NCBI RefSeq assembly: GCF_041154505.1
Contig: NZ_AP028672.1
Span: forward strand, 2,121,001-2,185,000
Direction: 5' to 3'
DNA from: Acidovorax sp. A79
GTDB lineage: Bacteria > Pseudomonadota > Gammaproteobacteria > Burkholderiales > Burkholderiaceae_C
Length of the DNA: 64,000 bases
A model generated the notes under the pieces. The model worked only from the letters and a program-made list of their open reading frames with translations, did not search any database and was not told where the DNA came from. The translations under genes were made by a program, and so were the position numbers. Below, piece after piece: positions 17,012-25,486 of this stretch (position 1 is its first letter; every line of letters starts with the position of its first letter).

Positions 17012-18283
17012 TCATGACGCCGCGACCGTGCCAGCGCAATCCCCAAACCCAATGCGCACCGCACCTTCGGCTTCGCACCACCCGCGCAGGATCAGCGTAT
17101 CTCCATCTTCAAGGAAGCTGCGGACCTCTCCGTTGGGTAGCTTGACCGGGTGCTTTCCACTTGTCGTCAGCTCCATCAACGAGCCCGCCTCGCTCGGATC
17201 TGGGCCAGACAGGGTCCCAGACCCCAACAAGTCGCCAGCCTGCAAGTTGCACCCATTTACAGTGTGGTGCGCTACCAATTGCGCGGGGGTCCAGTACGCC
17301 GCTCGACTGGCATTGGTTCTTGAAAGGGGCACAGGGCCCTCGCCCGCGTCGCGCATCGTTTGGGTCTGCAGAAGAACCTCAAGAGATATTGAGAATGCTC
17401 CCCTTTTGCGATTGCCGTCACCGTCAAGGTACGGGAGGGGTTGCGGGTCTTCGGGGGGCCGCTCGAACGCTACGCGAAAGGGAGCCAATGCCTCCATGGT
17501 CACCATCCAAGGGGACAAGGTACTTGCAAAATTCTTGGAGAGGAAGGGGCCCAGAGGCTGATATTCCCAGCCTTGGATATCACGCGCGGACCAATCGTTG
17601 AACAGGGCCACTCCAAAGAGATGAGACTCAGCATCTCCAATCTCGATGGACTCTCCCTGCTGATTGCCTGCCCCTACGAGCCAACCCAGCTCCAGCTCAT
17701 AGTCCAGGCGCCTGGACGGCCCCAAACCAGGTACAGACATGTCGGGAGCCTTGATCTGGCCACGGGGCCGCTTGAAGGTGACGCCGCTCACACCGATCGA
17801 AGATGCGCGGCCGTGATACCCAATGGGTACCCATTTGTAGTTGGGCAGCAATGGGTTGTCTGGACGGAACTGCTTGCCCACCGTGGTCGCGTGGTGAACA
17901 CTCGTGTAGAAGTCGGTGTAGTCGCCCACACGGCAAGGCACTGTGTACTCGCATTCAACCTGCGGCACCAGGGCGCCCAACCAGGTCGCACGTTGAGGAC
18001 TTCCGTCACGCAAGCCTTCAGAGATCTTGTGACGCAGGGCCCTCCGATCGCTCATCGAAGCGCCCATGACGAGGTTCATGTCGTAGGTGTCAATCAAACC
18101 AGCGGCCCGAAGACCTAAGACCTGATCACCAATGGCCACGCCGATCTTCCAGTCGCCCTGACTATCCACTCGCTTGAATCGCCCGAAAGGCAAGTTCTGC
18201 ACTGGGAAATCGCAGCCTGCAAGATTGGCCGAATCGACCCAGCTCTTTAGCTTCGGGTCGTGGGTAGCGTCGATGTCATACAT
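17012..18283 (-). CDS. fahA: Fumarylacetoacetase
   Basis: This 423-residue enzyme hydrolyses 4-fumarylacetoacetate to fumarate and acetoacetate, the last step of the homogentisate pathway. Active-site segments are all present: GDYTDFYTSVHHATTVG (metal Asp and catalytic His), RRLDYELELGWLVG (two metal Glu), FNDWSARDIQGWEYQPLG (metal Asp, Arg, Gln) and FLSKNFASTLSPWMV (Lys). NGCNLQAGDLLGSGTLSGPD marks the family C-terminal region. It starts 6 bp after hmgA with an AAGGAG site, so the two are translationally linked. No maleylacetoacetate isomerase lies between or beside them. Confidence 0.97.
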   Translation of the reverse strand: MYDIDATHDPKLKSWVDSANLAGCDFPVQNLPFGRFKRVDSQGDWKIGVAIGDQVLGLRAAGLIDTYDMNLVMGASMSDRRALRHKISEGLRDGSPQRATWLGALVPQVECEYTVPCRVGDYTDFYTSVHHATTVGKQFRPDNPLLPNYKWVPIGYHGRASSIGVSGVTFKRPRGQIKAPDMSVPGLGPSRRLDYELELGWLVGAGNQQGESIEIGDAESHLFGVALFNDWSARDIQGWEYQPLGPFLSKNFASTLSPWMVTMEALAPFRVAFERPPEDPQPLPYLDGDGNRKRGAFSISLEVLLQTQTMRDAGEGPVPLSRTNASRAAYWTPAQLVAHHTVNGCNLQAGDLLGSGTLSGPDPSEAGSLMELTTSGKHPVKLPNGEVRSFLEDGDTLILRGWCEAEGAVRIGFGDCAGTVAAS

Positions 18284-18289
18284 AGTCTC

Positions 18290-19609
18290 TTAACTCCTTC
18301 CGGCAGGCTTGAACTGATCCTTGAGACCCGCCCAGCAGTCGGCATAGTCATGATCCAAAGGCGCCTTGCTGAGTGCGAAGGCTGAAGGAATGAAGCGATA
18401 CCGGCTTTCAAACATGAACGCCAGGGTGTTGTCCAGCTTCTGTGGTGTCAGCTCCACGCTTGAGGCCTTTTCAAAGGCCTCTTCATCAGGGCCGTGCGGC
18501 ACCATCGCGTTGTGAAGGCTGGCACCGCCAGGTTTGAACCCACCAGGCTTTGCGTCGTACTCGCCGTAGACCAGGCCCATGAACTCGCTCATCAGGTTGC
18601 GGTGGTACCAAGGCGGTCGGAAGGTGTCTTCCATGACGAGCCATCGCGGCGGGAATATCACGAAGTCGCAGTTCGCCGTGCCAGGCGTATCGCTGGGCGA
18701 AGTAAGCACCGTGAAGATGGACGGATCTGGGTGGTCGAAGCTGATGGAACCGATGGTCATGAAGTTGGCCGTGTCGTACTTCACCGGCGCCAAGTTTCCA
18801 TGCCACGCCACAACGTTAAATGGCGAACCCTTCGCAGGTGCAATCCAGAAGTGCCCACCAAATTTCTTTATCAGCTCGCAAGAACCTGTTTGCTCTTCGA
18901 AGGCAGCAACAGGAGCCAGAAAATCTCGCGCATTCGCAAGCCCGTTCGACCCAATGGGCCCCAGTTCAGGCAAGCGAAACTGCGCACCATAGTTCTCGCA
19001 CACATACCCCCGCGATGGTCCATCCGGCACTGCAACTTTGAAGCCCAAGCCACGAGGCAAGACTGCAATCTCCCCGGGCCTGAGATCCAGGACGCCCAAT
19101 TCGGTTGTGATGACCAACCGCCCTTGCTGGGGGACGATGAGCAATTCACCATCCGCATTGACAAATGCGCGCCTGTCCATGGACTTGTTCGCCAGGTACA
19201 CCAAAGAACCAACACCCGCTTGCGCATCCGCGTCGCCATTGGCTGCCAGGGTTCGCATTCCATCAACGAAGTCGATTTCCACGCCCTCCTCGAAAGGAAT
19301 GGGATGCCAGCGCATTGGCTCTGGTGCGAGGAGCGTTCCGCGATCGCCACCCGTGGTCCACAACGGCTGGTGGTATGCCTTGTAGCGCCCCGCCACCACC
19401 GAGGGCTGGCGTCGGTACATCCATGTACGGCGGTTTTCATGCCTCGGCGCAGTGAACGCAGTTCCAGAAATGAGCTCGGGATACAGGTCAAACGGAGCCC
19501 TTTGCGGGCTATTGCGCCCCTGAGGCAGCGCGCCAGGCACGGCCTCCGTGGCATGCTCGTTGCCGAAGCCACTTTGATAGCGGCGTTCCGAATTCAAGTG
19601 GTCAATCAC
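18290..19609 (-). CDS. hmgA: Homogentisate 1,2-dioxygenase
   Basis: This 439-residue cupin-type iron(II) dioxygenase opens the ring of homogentisate to maleylacetoacetate. Evidence: [19 protein letters not shown] near the N-terminus, [11 protein letters not shown], the iron-ligand segment [18 protein letters not shown] (His and Glu) and [20 protein letters not shown] (second His). Translation starts with GTG at 19609, preceded by AAGGAG at good spacing. It lies 129 bp after the MBL-fold gene, and that gap holds a long inverted repeat. Its presence fixes homogentisate as the central intermediate of this operon. Confidence 0.97.
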   Translation of the reverse strand: MIDHLNSERRYQSGFGNEHATEAVPGALPQGRNSPQRAPFDLYPELISGTAFTAPRHENRRTWMYRRQPSVVAGRYKAYHQPLWTTGGDRGTLLAPEPMRWHPIPFEEGVEIDFVDGMRTLAANGDADAQAGVGSLVYLANKSMDRRAFVNADGELLIVPQQGRLVITTELGVLDLRPGEIAVLPRGLGFKVAVPDGPSRGYVCENYGAQFRLPELGPIGSNGLANARDFLAPVAAFEEQTGSCELIKKFGGHFWIAPAKGSPFNVVAWHGNLAPVKYDTANFMTIGSISFDHPDPSIFTVLTSPSDTPGTANCDFVIFPPRWLVMEDTFRPPWYHRNLMSEFMGLVYGEYDAKPGGFKPGGASLHNAMVPHGPDEEAFEKASSVELTPQKLDNTLAFMFESRYRFIPSAFALSKAPLDHDYADCWAGLKDQFKPAGRS

Positions 19610-19661
19610 GCTTTGCTCCTTGACAGGTATTGCGGGCCGGCAAATCCCCAGAATGCAGGGA

Positions 19662-19699
19662 CGGACCGACCCGTCCGCACCGTCCCAAAGGTCGGTCCG
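19662..19699. repeat. 10-bp inverted repeat between the MBL gene and hmgA
   Basis: CGGACCGACC (19662-19671) and GGTCGGTCCG (19690-19699) are perfect complements around an 18-base spacer that also offers a competing pairing (GGGACGG 19658-19664 with CCGTCCC 19680-19686). There is no T tract, so it is not a simple terminator. It could be an operator, a processing site or an alternative-fold leader of hmgA. Confidence 0.5.
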
Positions 19700-19738
19700 A
19701 GCCGAGATAACAGATGGTTGGGGACTGAAGGAGAAACC

Positions 19739-20701
19739 TCAGCCTTCCAGCGTCTTCCACATTTCGATGTCGCGCTCTGCAGTCCAGATGCGTGGATCAG
19801 CGTATTGAGTCGCCTCGTCGTAGCAACGGGTTACATCGAACGGCATGCAGTGGTCAAAGATGACCCAGTGACCATATTTGGGCTTCAGCGCTGCGAATGT
19901 TTCCTTGTAGATCGTGTTCAGATCCTTGCCCGCAGAGACGCCCTTTTGCACATTCGCATACACGTCGGCAATGAATTCACCTGTCTCTGAAAGACCTTTG
20001 GCGACCTCTTCAGGAGTGGTCAGAGCCACTCCGCGTCCTGGCACCAACGCCTTTGGTTTGAGGGCAGCAAGATTTTTCAGGGTTTGCGGCCAGTCCTTGA
20101 AGTAGGCGTCGCCCGCATAGGGTGTGGCGCCGAACTCGACCAGATCGCCAGACAGCAGAGCACCCTCACCAGGCAGCCACACGACGGTATCGCCTTTGGT
20201 GTGACCACGGCCGAGTTGCAACAACTGGACTTCCACCTTGCCAAGCCACAGCGTCATTTTTCCGGTGAAAGTCATCGTGGGCCAAGTCATGCCAGGGGGT
20301 ACGGTCTCAACTCCCGCGAAGAGACGAGGGAAGCGACCAATTTCGCTGGCCTTGTCCTGCTCGCCACGCTCAACGATCAAATCGTAGGTGTCCTGGCTCG
20401 CAAGGATGTGATCTGCGCCGTATGCACTGGCACCGAGCACGCGCACAGCGTGGTAGTGCGTCAGAACGACGTACTTGATCGGCTTGTCGGTCACCTCGCG
20501 AATACGGCGGATGACGTCTTGCGCCATGGCCGGCGTGGCCTGTGTATCAGCCACGAGCACTGCGTCGTCGCCAATGATGATGCCGGTGTTTGGATCGCCT
20601 TCTGCGGTGTAGGCCCACGCGTGTTCGGATATCTGGCTAAAGGTGACCTTCTTCTCTTCAAGGTCGGCTTGCGAGGCAAACTTCTTGGTTTCTTGGCTCA
20701 T
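19739..20701 (-). CDS. Metallo-beta-lactamase-fold protein with degenerate HxHxDH motif
   Basis: This 320-residue protein has the MBL fold: NTGIIIGDDAVLVADTQA, then YVVLTHYHAVRVLGASAYGA at the motif-1 position, LLQLGRGHTKGDTVVWLPG (motif 2 His), LLSGDLVEFG (bridging Asp) and LVPGRGVALTTPEE. The canonical HxHxDH reads HYHAVR, so the Asp and third His that build the second metal site are absent. One metal, or a different one, may be bound. The start is at MSQETKKFASQ (ATG 20701) 32 bp after livF. Position in the operon suggests hydrolysis of a lactone or thioester of the pathway, but this is inference. Confidence 0.8.
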   Translation of the reverse strand: MSQETKKFASQADLEEKKVTFSQISEHAWAYTAEGDPNTGIIIGDDAVLVADTQATPAMAQDVIRRIREVTDKPIKYVVLTHYHAVRVLGASAYGADHILASQDTYDLIVERGEQDKASEIGRFPRLFAGVETVPPGMTWPTMTFTGKMTLWLGKVEVQLLQLGRGHTKGDTVVWLPGEGALLSGDLVEFGATPYAGDAYFKDWPQTLKNLAALKPKALVPGRGVALTTPEEVAKGLSETGEFIADVYANVQKGVSAGKDLNTIYKETFAALKPKYGHWVIFDHCMPFDVTRCYDEATQYADPRIWTAERDIEMWKTLEG

Positions 20702-20733
20702 GGGATATTCCTTCTGAAATAGGTTGATGACGG

Positions 20734-21444
20734 TCAATGTGAGCCGAGGTACGCGGCCTTGACCTTGGGATCGTTAAGGAGTGCACTACCGGTCCCTTCC
20801 AAAGTGATGTGGCCAGTCTCGAGCACATAGGCACGATCTGCGACACCGAGAGCCTGCTTGGCCATCTGCTCAACCAGCAGGATCGTCAGACCCGACTCGC
20901 GCAGCTGGCGGATGGCATTGAAGATGTCTTTGATGATCAAAGGCGCCAATCCGAGAGACGGCTCGTCCAGCAACAGGAGCCGTGGCTCACTCATCAGCGC
21001 ACGCGAGATCGCCAACATCTGCTGTTCACCGCCCGACATGGTTCCGGACAACTGGTTCTGACGCTCACGCAATCTCGGGAAGCGGTTGAACTCTCGCTCG
21101 ATCGCCGCTTCAATCGCGGCTGGATTGCGCCGGCGGGAGTAGCCGCCCAACATCAGGTTCTCGCGAACTGTCTGGTCGGCAAAGACACCTCTGCCCTCGG
21201 GCGACATGGCTACCCCCAGCGCGACGCGCTCGTGTGCTCTGACTTTCGCGACGTCCTTCCCATCAATCTGTATGCTGCCTTCGGCAACGGGTTCCAGCCC
21301 GCAGATGCTTTTGAGAAGAGTGCTTTTGCCCGCGCCATTCGCACCGATGATGGTGACCACTTCGCCCTCTCGCACTTCCAAGCTCACGCCTTTGACGGCC
21401 TGGATCGCGCCATAGGCGACCTTCACTGAATCGAGTTTCAACAT
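20734..21444 (-). CDS. Branched-chain-type ABC importer, ATP-binding subunit (LivF type)
   Basis: This 236-residue ATPase of the HAAT importer family has Walker A GANGAGKST, signature MSGGEQQMLAISRAL and Walker B LLLLDEPSLGLAP, and ends shortly after VADRAYVLETGHITLEG as LivF proteins do. It starts 15 bp after the fused LivM-LivG gene. Together with LivH, LivM-G and the binding protein encoded just upstream it forms a complete importer. The catabolic neighbours point to an aromatic or alicyclic acid as substrate rather than leucine. Confidence 0.93.
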   Translation of the reverse strand: MLKLDSVKVAYGAIQAVKGVSLEVREGEVVTIIGANGAGKSTLLKSICGLEPVAEGSIQIDGKDVAKVRAHERVALGVAMSPEGRGVFADQTVRENLMLGGYSRRRNPAAIEAAIEREFNRFPRLRERQNQLSGTMSGGEQQMLAISRALMSEPRLLLLDEPSLGLAPLIIKDIFNAIRQLRESGLTILLVEQMAKQALGVADRAYVLETGHITLEGTGSALLNDPKVKAAYLGSH

Positions 21445-21459
21445 AGGGTGCTTTCCAGA

Positions 21460-23238
21460 TCAGGGGGCGACAAGAGCGTCCGCCGGTTCGTCAACGCCTA
21501 GGTAGGCCTCGACGACACGGGGGTTGGCTTGCACTTCAGAGGGCTTTCCCTCTGCGATCTTGATCCCGTAGTCCAACACGATCACGTGGTCGGAGATCGA
21601 CATGACGAGATCCATGTGGTGCTCGACCATCAAGATGGTCACACCGCACTTGCCAATACGGACAAGAAGATCGCCCAACTCCGCTGTCTCTTGTGGATTG
21701 AGACCTGCAGCTGGCTCGTCAAGCAACAGCAGTTGAGGCTCAGTGGCTAGCGCCCGTGCCAGTTCGACACGGCGCTGAAGGCCATAGGGGAGGCTGCCGG
21801 CCGGTTGATAGGCCAGATGCAGCAGACCGGCCAAATCCAGCAGTTGCAAGGCGCGGGCGCGGGTGGCGGCTTCCTGCTTTCTAGCACTGGATAGCGCAAA
21901 CAAGGATGCGAGAAACCCATTCGTCATGCGCGTATGGCGGCCCAGCATGACATTGTCCAGAACCGACAGATCTGCAAACAGCCGCAGGTTTTGGAAGGTG
22001 CGCCCCATTCCCATACGACAGATCGCATGCACCGGTCGGCTCGATACCTCCTGGCCAAGAAACTTGATCGAGCCTTCACTTGGATCCAGAAGACCCGTGA
22101 GCATGTTGATCATCGTGCTCTTACCCGCACCGTTGGGTCCGATCAGCGCGTGGATATGCCCACGCTGAAGTCGGAAAGACACGTTTTGAGCAGGCCGTAC
22201 TCCACCGAAGTTTTTGGTGACACCTTGGGCCACCAGCAACTCGCCCTCTCCCTGCGGACCAATGCGCGTCGGAGCTGCGGACTTGATAGGCATGTCAGGG
22301 GCAGCCGCCGGCCGGCGGAACCACGTCGAAAGAAGCCCCATGACCCCTCCCGGCATGATGTAGAGCGCAAACAGCAGCAGAAATCCATAGAGAAAGTGCT
22401 GGGCTGACGGCCAACGGGCCAGAGCAGCGTCGATCACAGTCAGAACCACTGTTCCAACCAAAGGGCCGTACTGCGAGCCGGCACCACCAAACAGCACCAA
22501 CAGCAGAATAAAGATCGACAGATGGAATGTGATGAAGTCGGAGTTGATGTACTGGTTCTGCTGTGCCACCAGCGCGCCAGCAATGCCACAGGTAACTGCC
22601 GCAACCACAAAGGCTATGACCTTGGCTCGATAGACACGGACGCCCACCGAAGATGAAGCGATCTCATCGGCTTGCAGTGAGAGCAGCGCCCGGCCAAAAC
22701 GGCCCTGCAAAAGATTGCGCAGCAGCAGATGCGTCACCGCGCACAGGGCGATGCCCAGCCACACCCATTGCAGGGACGTAAGGGGCTGTCCGTTCCAGGT
22801 CAGCGGCTTGATGCCGTAGATACCCTGGGCGCCCCCAAAAACGTCAGTCCATTCTCCGACGAGCTTTTCGACAACGATGCCGAACGCCAGCGTCACCATC
22901 GCGAGATAGGGTCCTTTGACCCGCAAGGACGGCAGCGCGATCAGCACGCCGCAGATGCCGGAGACAACAGCTGCCAACGACAGCGCGAACCACGGGTTGA
23001 TCTCCGTGCGCGTTGTGATCAACGCCACCGCATATGCCCCGGCTGCGAACAGGCCAGCCTGGCCCAGTGACTTCTGCCCTGCATAGCCCACAAGCACGTT
23101 CATGCCTGCAGCACAGAGGTAATACACGCACATCATGAAAACGATGCGCAGGTAGTAGTCATTTCCCAGAAAGGAAACCAGGCCTGCGAGAACAGCGACG
23201 GCAAGCATGACCTCGAAAAGATGTTGGCCGCGCTTCAT
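21460..23238 (-). CDS. Fused ABC importer permease and ATPase (LivM-LivG type)
   Basis: This 592-residue protein joins two subunits in one chain. Residues about 1-315 are a LivM-type permease with multiple membrane segments (LFEVMLAVAVLAGLVSFLG, NVLVGYAGQKSLGQAGLFAA, LFGGAGSQYGPLVGTVVL). After a short Pro/Ala linker (RRPAAAPDMPIKSAAP) residues about 345-592 form a LivG-type ATPase with Walker A GPNGAGKST, GRTFQNLRLFADLSVLDNVM, the LPYGLQRRVELARAL signature region and Walker B LLLLDEPAAGLNP. The ATG at 23238 overlaps the livH stop (ATGA), so a longer frame upstream is not needed. The fusion fixes one ATPase per permease; LivF supplies the other. Confidence 0.93.
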   Translation of the reverse strand: MKRGQHLFEVMLAVAVLAGLVSFLGNDYYLRIVFMMCVYYLCAAGMNVLVGYAGQKSLGQAGLFAAGAYAVALITTRTEINPWFALSLAAVVSGICGVLIALPSLRVKGPYLAMVTLAFGIVVEKLVGEWTDVFGGAQGIYGIKPLTWNGQPLTSLQWVWLGIALCAVTHLLLRNLLQGRFGRALLSLQADEIASSSVGVRVYRAKVIAFVVAAVTCGIAGALVAQQNQYINSDFITFHLSIFILLLVLFGGAGSQYGPLVGTVVLTVIDAALARWPSAQHFLYGFLLLFALYIMPGGVMGLLSTWFRRPAAAPDMPIKSAAPTRIGPQGEGELLVAQGVTKNFGGVRPAQNVSFRLQRGHIHALIGPNGAGKSTMINMLTGLLDPSEGSIKFLGQEVSSRPVHAICRMGMGRTFQNLRLFADLSVLDNVMLGRHTRMTNGFLASLFALSSARKQEAATRARALQLLDLAGLLHLAYQPAGSLPYGLQRRVELARALATEPQLLLLDEPAAGLNPQETAELGDLLVRIGKCGVTILMVEHHMDLVMSISDHVIVLDYGIKIAEGKPSEVQANPRVVEAYLGVDEPADALVAP

Positions 23239-24158
23239 ACCTTCTCCACCATCTGCTTGCCGAAAAGACCGGTCGGCCGGAACGCAAGAACAAGAATGAC
23301 AAGGGCAAAAACAGCGACCTCGCGCCACTGCGCCGACCACAGATTCACCAGGGACTCAAGGACGCCGAGAACGAACCCGCCAATCACACAACCACGTGGA
23401 TTGCTCAACCCGCCGATCATGGCGCCGGAGAATCCCTTCAGCCCCACGGTGAGGCCCATGAAAAGGGATGCCTGCGCAATAGGAGCGAGAAGGAAGCCCG
23501 AAAGGCCAGCCAGCGCAGAACTGACAACGAAAGCGCCAATCATCACTGCGTTGGTATTGATGCCCATGAGGCTCGCGACGTTGCCGTTAGCCGCAACAGC
23601 CCGCATGGCCTTGCCCACCATCGTTCGGTTCATCACAAAGTCAAAGCCGATCATGATGACAACGGCGACCCCCAACGTGAGCAGCTCCTGCGGTCGCACA
23701 CCGACTCCCATGAGACGTATGACAGTGTCGCCCACCGGTCCCGGGACGACCACCGGCTTGGGGCCCCAAATGGCCAAGCCGATACTCTGGAGGATGACGC
23801 CAAAGCCCAGGGTGCTCATGACCCATGCCATGCCAGGCCGCCCAGCGAAAGGACGTACGCCAATCACATAGAGCAGCCATCCCAAGAAGCCCATCACTCC
23901 AAGGGCTGCAACAAGCGCCAACAGCTGGGCACCGGCACCAGGCTGGGCCTGGCCGAACGTAGTGGAAGTGACAGGAAGACCGAGGACGAGGAAGAGCGCG
24001 CTCATGCCGATGAATGCACCCGCGGACACGAATTCCCCATGGGAGAAATTCAAGGTCTTGGTGGTTGTAAATGTGATGCTGAAACCCAGGGCTACCAGGG
24101 CGTAGGCACCGCCCACGGCCAAGCCACTGAGAATCGCCTGCAAGAGCGCCTCTGTCAT
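23235..24158 (-). CDS. Branched-chain-type ABC importer permease (LivH type)
   Basis: This 307-residue inner-membrane protein has LivH marks: MTEALLQAILSGLAVGGAYA, LGFSITFTTTKTLNFSHGEF, VAANGNVASLMGINTNAVM and GLKGFSGAMIGGLSNPRGCV. The start ATG 24158 follows GGAGATAAC, and the stop overlaps the next start by four bases. It lies downstream of the binding-protein gene, separated by a spacer that holds a perfect 9-bp hairpin. Confidence 0.94.
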   Translation of the reverse strand: MTEALLQAILSGLAVGGAYALVALGFSITFTTTKTLNFSHGEFVSAGAFIGMSALFLVLGLPVTSTTFGQAQPGAGAQLLALVAALGVMGFLGWLLYVIGVRPFAGRPGMAWVMSTLGFGVILQSIGLAIWGPKPVVVPGPVGDTVIRLMGVGVRPQELLTLGVAVVIMIGFDFVMNRTMVGKAMRAVAANGNVASLMGINTNAVMIGAFVVSSALAGLSGFLLAPIAQASLFMGLTVGLKGFSGAMIGGLSNPRGCVIGGFVLGVLESLVNLWSAQWREVAVFALVILVLAFRPTGLFGKQMVEKV

Positions 24159-24179
24159 TGTTATCTCCGAGATGATTTC

Positions 24180-24202
24180 CTGGACTGCTTCGCGCAGTCC
24201 AG
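24180..24202 (-). promoter_or_regulatory. Intercistronic stem-loop between binding protein and livH
   Basis: CTGGACTGC (24180-24188) and GCAGTCCAG (24194-24202) form a perfect 9-bp stem with the loop TTCGC on the plus strand (GCGAA on the minus-strand transcript). There is no T tract. Such hairpins behind binding-protein genes often stabilise that part of the mRNA and give excess binding protein over membrane subunits; that role is inferred here. Confidence 0.55.
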
Positions 24203-24216
24203 ACAAGCGTTGCGCG

Positions 24217-25413
24217 TTATTGCTTGAAGTCCGCGCTGCTCAGCGAGTTCACGATCGGATCCGCATAGGGCATCAGCTTGCCGTCCTTCCAGCGAATCCA
24301 GACCAGGTCTTTGGCTGTCAGAGCCTCATGGTTGGCCTTGCTGAACGGCTTGTCGTAAGTCTTGAGTACGCCTTGAACCGGTGCTTTCAGATCTTCCAGC
24401 GCGACACGTACAGCCGAGCCATCAAAGCTGTTGGCTTGCTTGGCAGCCGCAGCGTAGAGCTGCACCGAATCGTAGCCATGCAATGCAAAGGAGAACGAGC
24501 CGGGCGCCTTGAGTTTGGCCCCGATGCGATCAAACAGCTTCTGCTGGGAAGGTGTACGCGTCTCGCTCACCGTGCGCATGAAGATTGGCTTCTCGGCAAG
24601 CGCCTTGCCTGCCGCATCATAGAAAGTGATGTTGTCGGCAGCCCAGGAGGTCAGCACCAAGGGGAAGTAATTTGTCTTCTCCATGCTGCGAACAAGCTGC
24701 GCGATGGGCGTCCCCTGAGCCCAGACCACCACAGTGTCCACGTTCGCGGACTTCATCTTGCTCAGCTGAGACGTCATATCGGTATCGCCCACACCGAAGC
24801 GCTCAGTCGCTGCAATCTTGATATCTTGCAGCTTCGCGATTTCCTCCATGTCCTTGAGACCGCCCTGGCCATAGCCCGTGGTTTCCGCCATCAGACCGAT
24901 TACTTTTGACTGGCCAGCATTCTTTTTCACGTAGGCCATCAAGGCCGCTACTTGCTCACGATCCACCATCGAGACTCGGAACATATAGTTGTCCGCACCA
25001 GGACTCATGGGCTTGGTGATATCGGTGCCCGAACCCACGTTGCCGATCACAGGGATCTTCTTTTGGTTGGCGATGTGCTTCCAGGCCATCGCATTGCCAG
25101 AGTTGGTCGGGCCAAACACCGCAGAGACCTTCTCGCTGTCGATCAATTCGCTCATGTTCTGGATCGACTTTGGAGGCGCCGAGGTATCGTCCCGCGTAAC
25201 CAGTGTCAGCTTCTTGCCAAGAACGCCGCCTGCAGCGTTGATGTCGGCGATTGCGGCCTCCATGCCCAGAACCGCTGCCTGCCCACTTTGCGCCGATGGG
25301 GATGCGGACAAATCTCCGTTGTATCCAAGCTTGATGTCTTGCGCGCTTGCGGTGGCAGCAGCGACAACGCCGGCTGCCAGGATGGCTCGCTTGAAGAGCT
25401 TAGGAATACTCAT
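24217..25413 (-). CDS. ABC importer periplasmic binding protein (LivJ-like, HAAT family)
   Basis: This 398-residue binding protein has a signal peptide (LFKRAILAAGVVAAATASAQ) and then DIKLGYNGDLSASPSAQSG. VGPTNSG-type FGPTNSGNAMAWKHIANQKK, KPMSPGADNYMFRVSMVDRE and AETTGYGQGGLKDMEEIAK are type-1 periplasmic binding fold blocks. The start ATG 25413 is preceded by AAGGAGACAGCC; an upstream extension to 25509 is not supported. It is the partner of LivH/M-G/F encoded directly downstream, and it is strongly similar along its length to the second binding protein at 31039-32229. Confidence 0.93.
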   Translation of the reverse strand: MSIPKLFKRAILAAGVVAAATASAQDIKLGYNGDLSASPSAQSGQAAVLGMEAAIADINAAGGVLGKKLTLVTRDDTSAPPKSIQNMSELIDSEKVSAVFGPTNSGNAMAWKHIANQKKIPVIGNVGSGTDITKPMSPGADNYMFRVSMVDREQVAALMAYVKKNAGQSKVIGLMAETTGYGQGGLKDMEEIAKLQDIKIAATERFGVGDTDMTSQLSKMKSANVDTVVVWAQGTPIAQLVRSMEKTNYFPLVLTSWAADNITFYDAAGKALAEKPIFMRTVSETRTPSQQKLFDRIGAKLKAPGSFSFALHGYDSVQLYAAAAKQANSFDGSAVRVALEDLKAPVQGVLKTYDKPFSKANHEALTAKDLVWIRWKDGKLMPYADPIVNSLSSADFKQ

Positions 25414-25486
25414 GGCTGTCTCCTTTTTGGAATGGTGAACTCGGTGAGTTCTGGGTTGGAAATCTGGATGGAAACGACTCAAGGAC

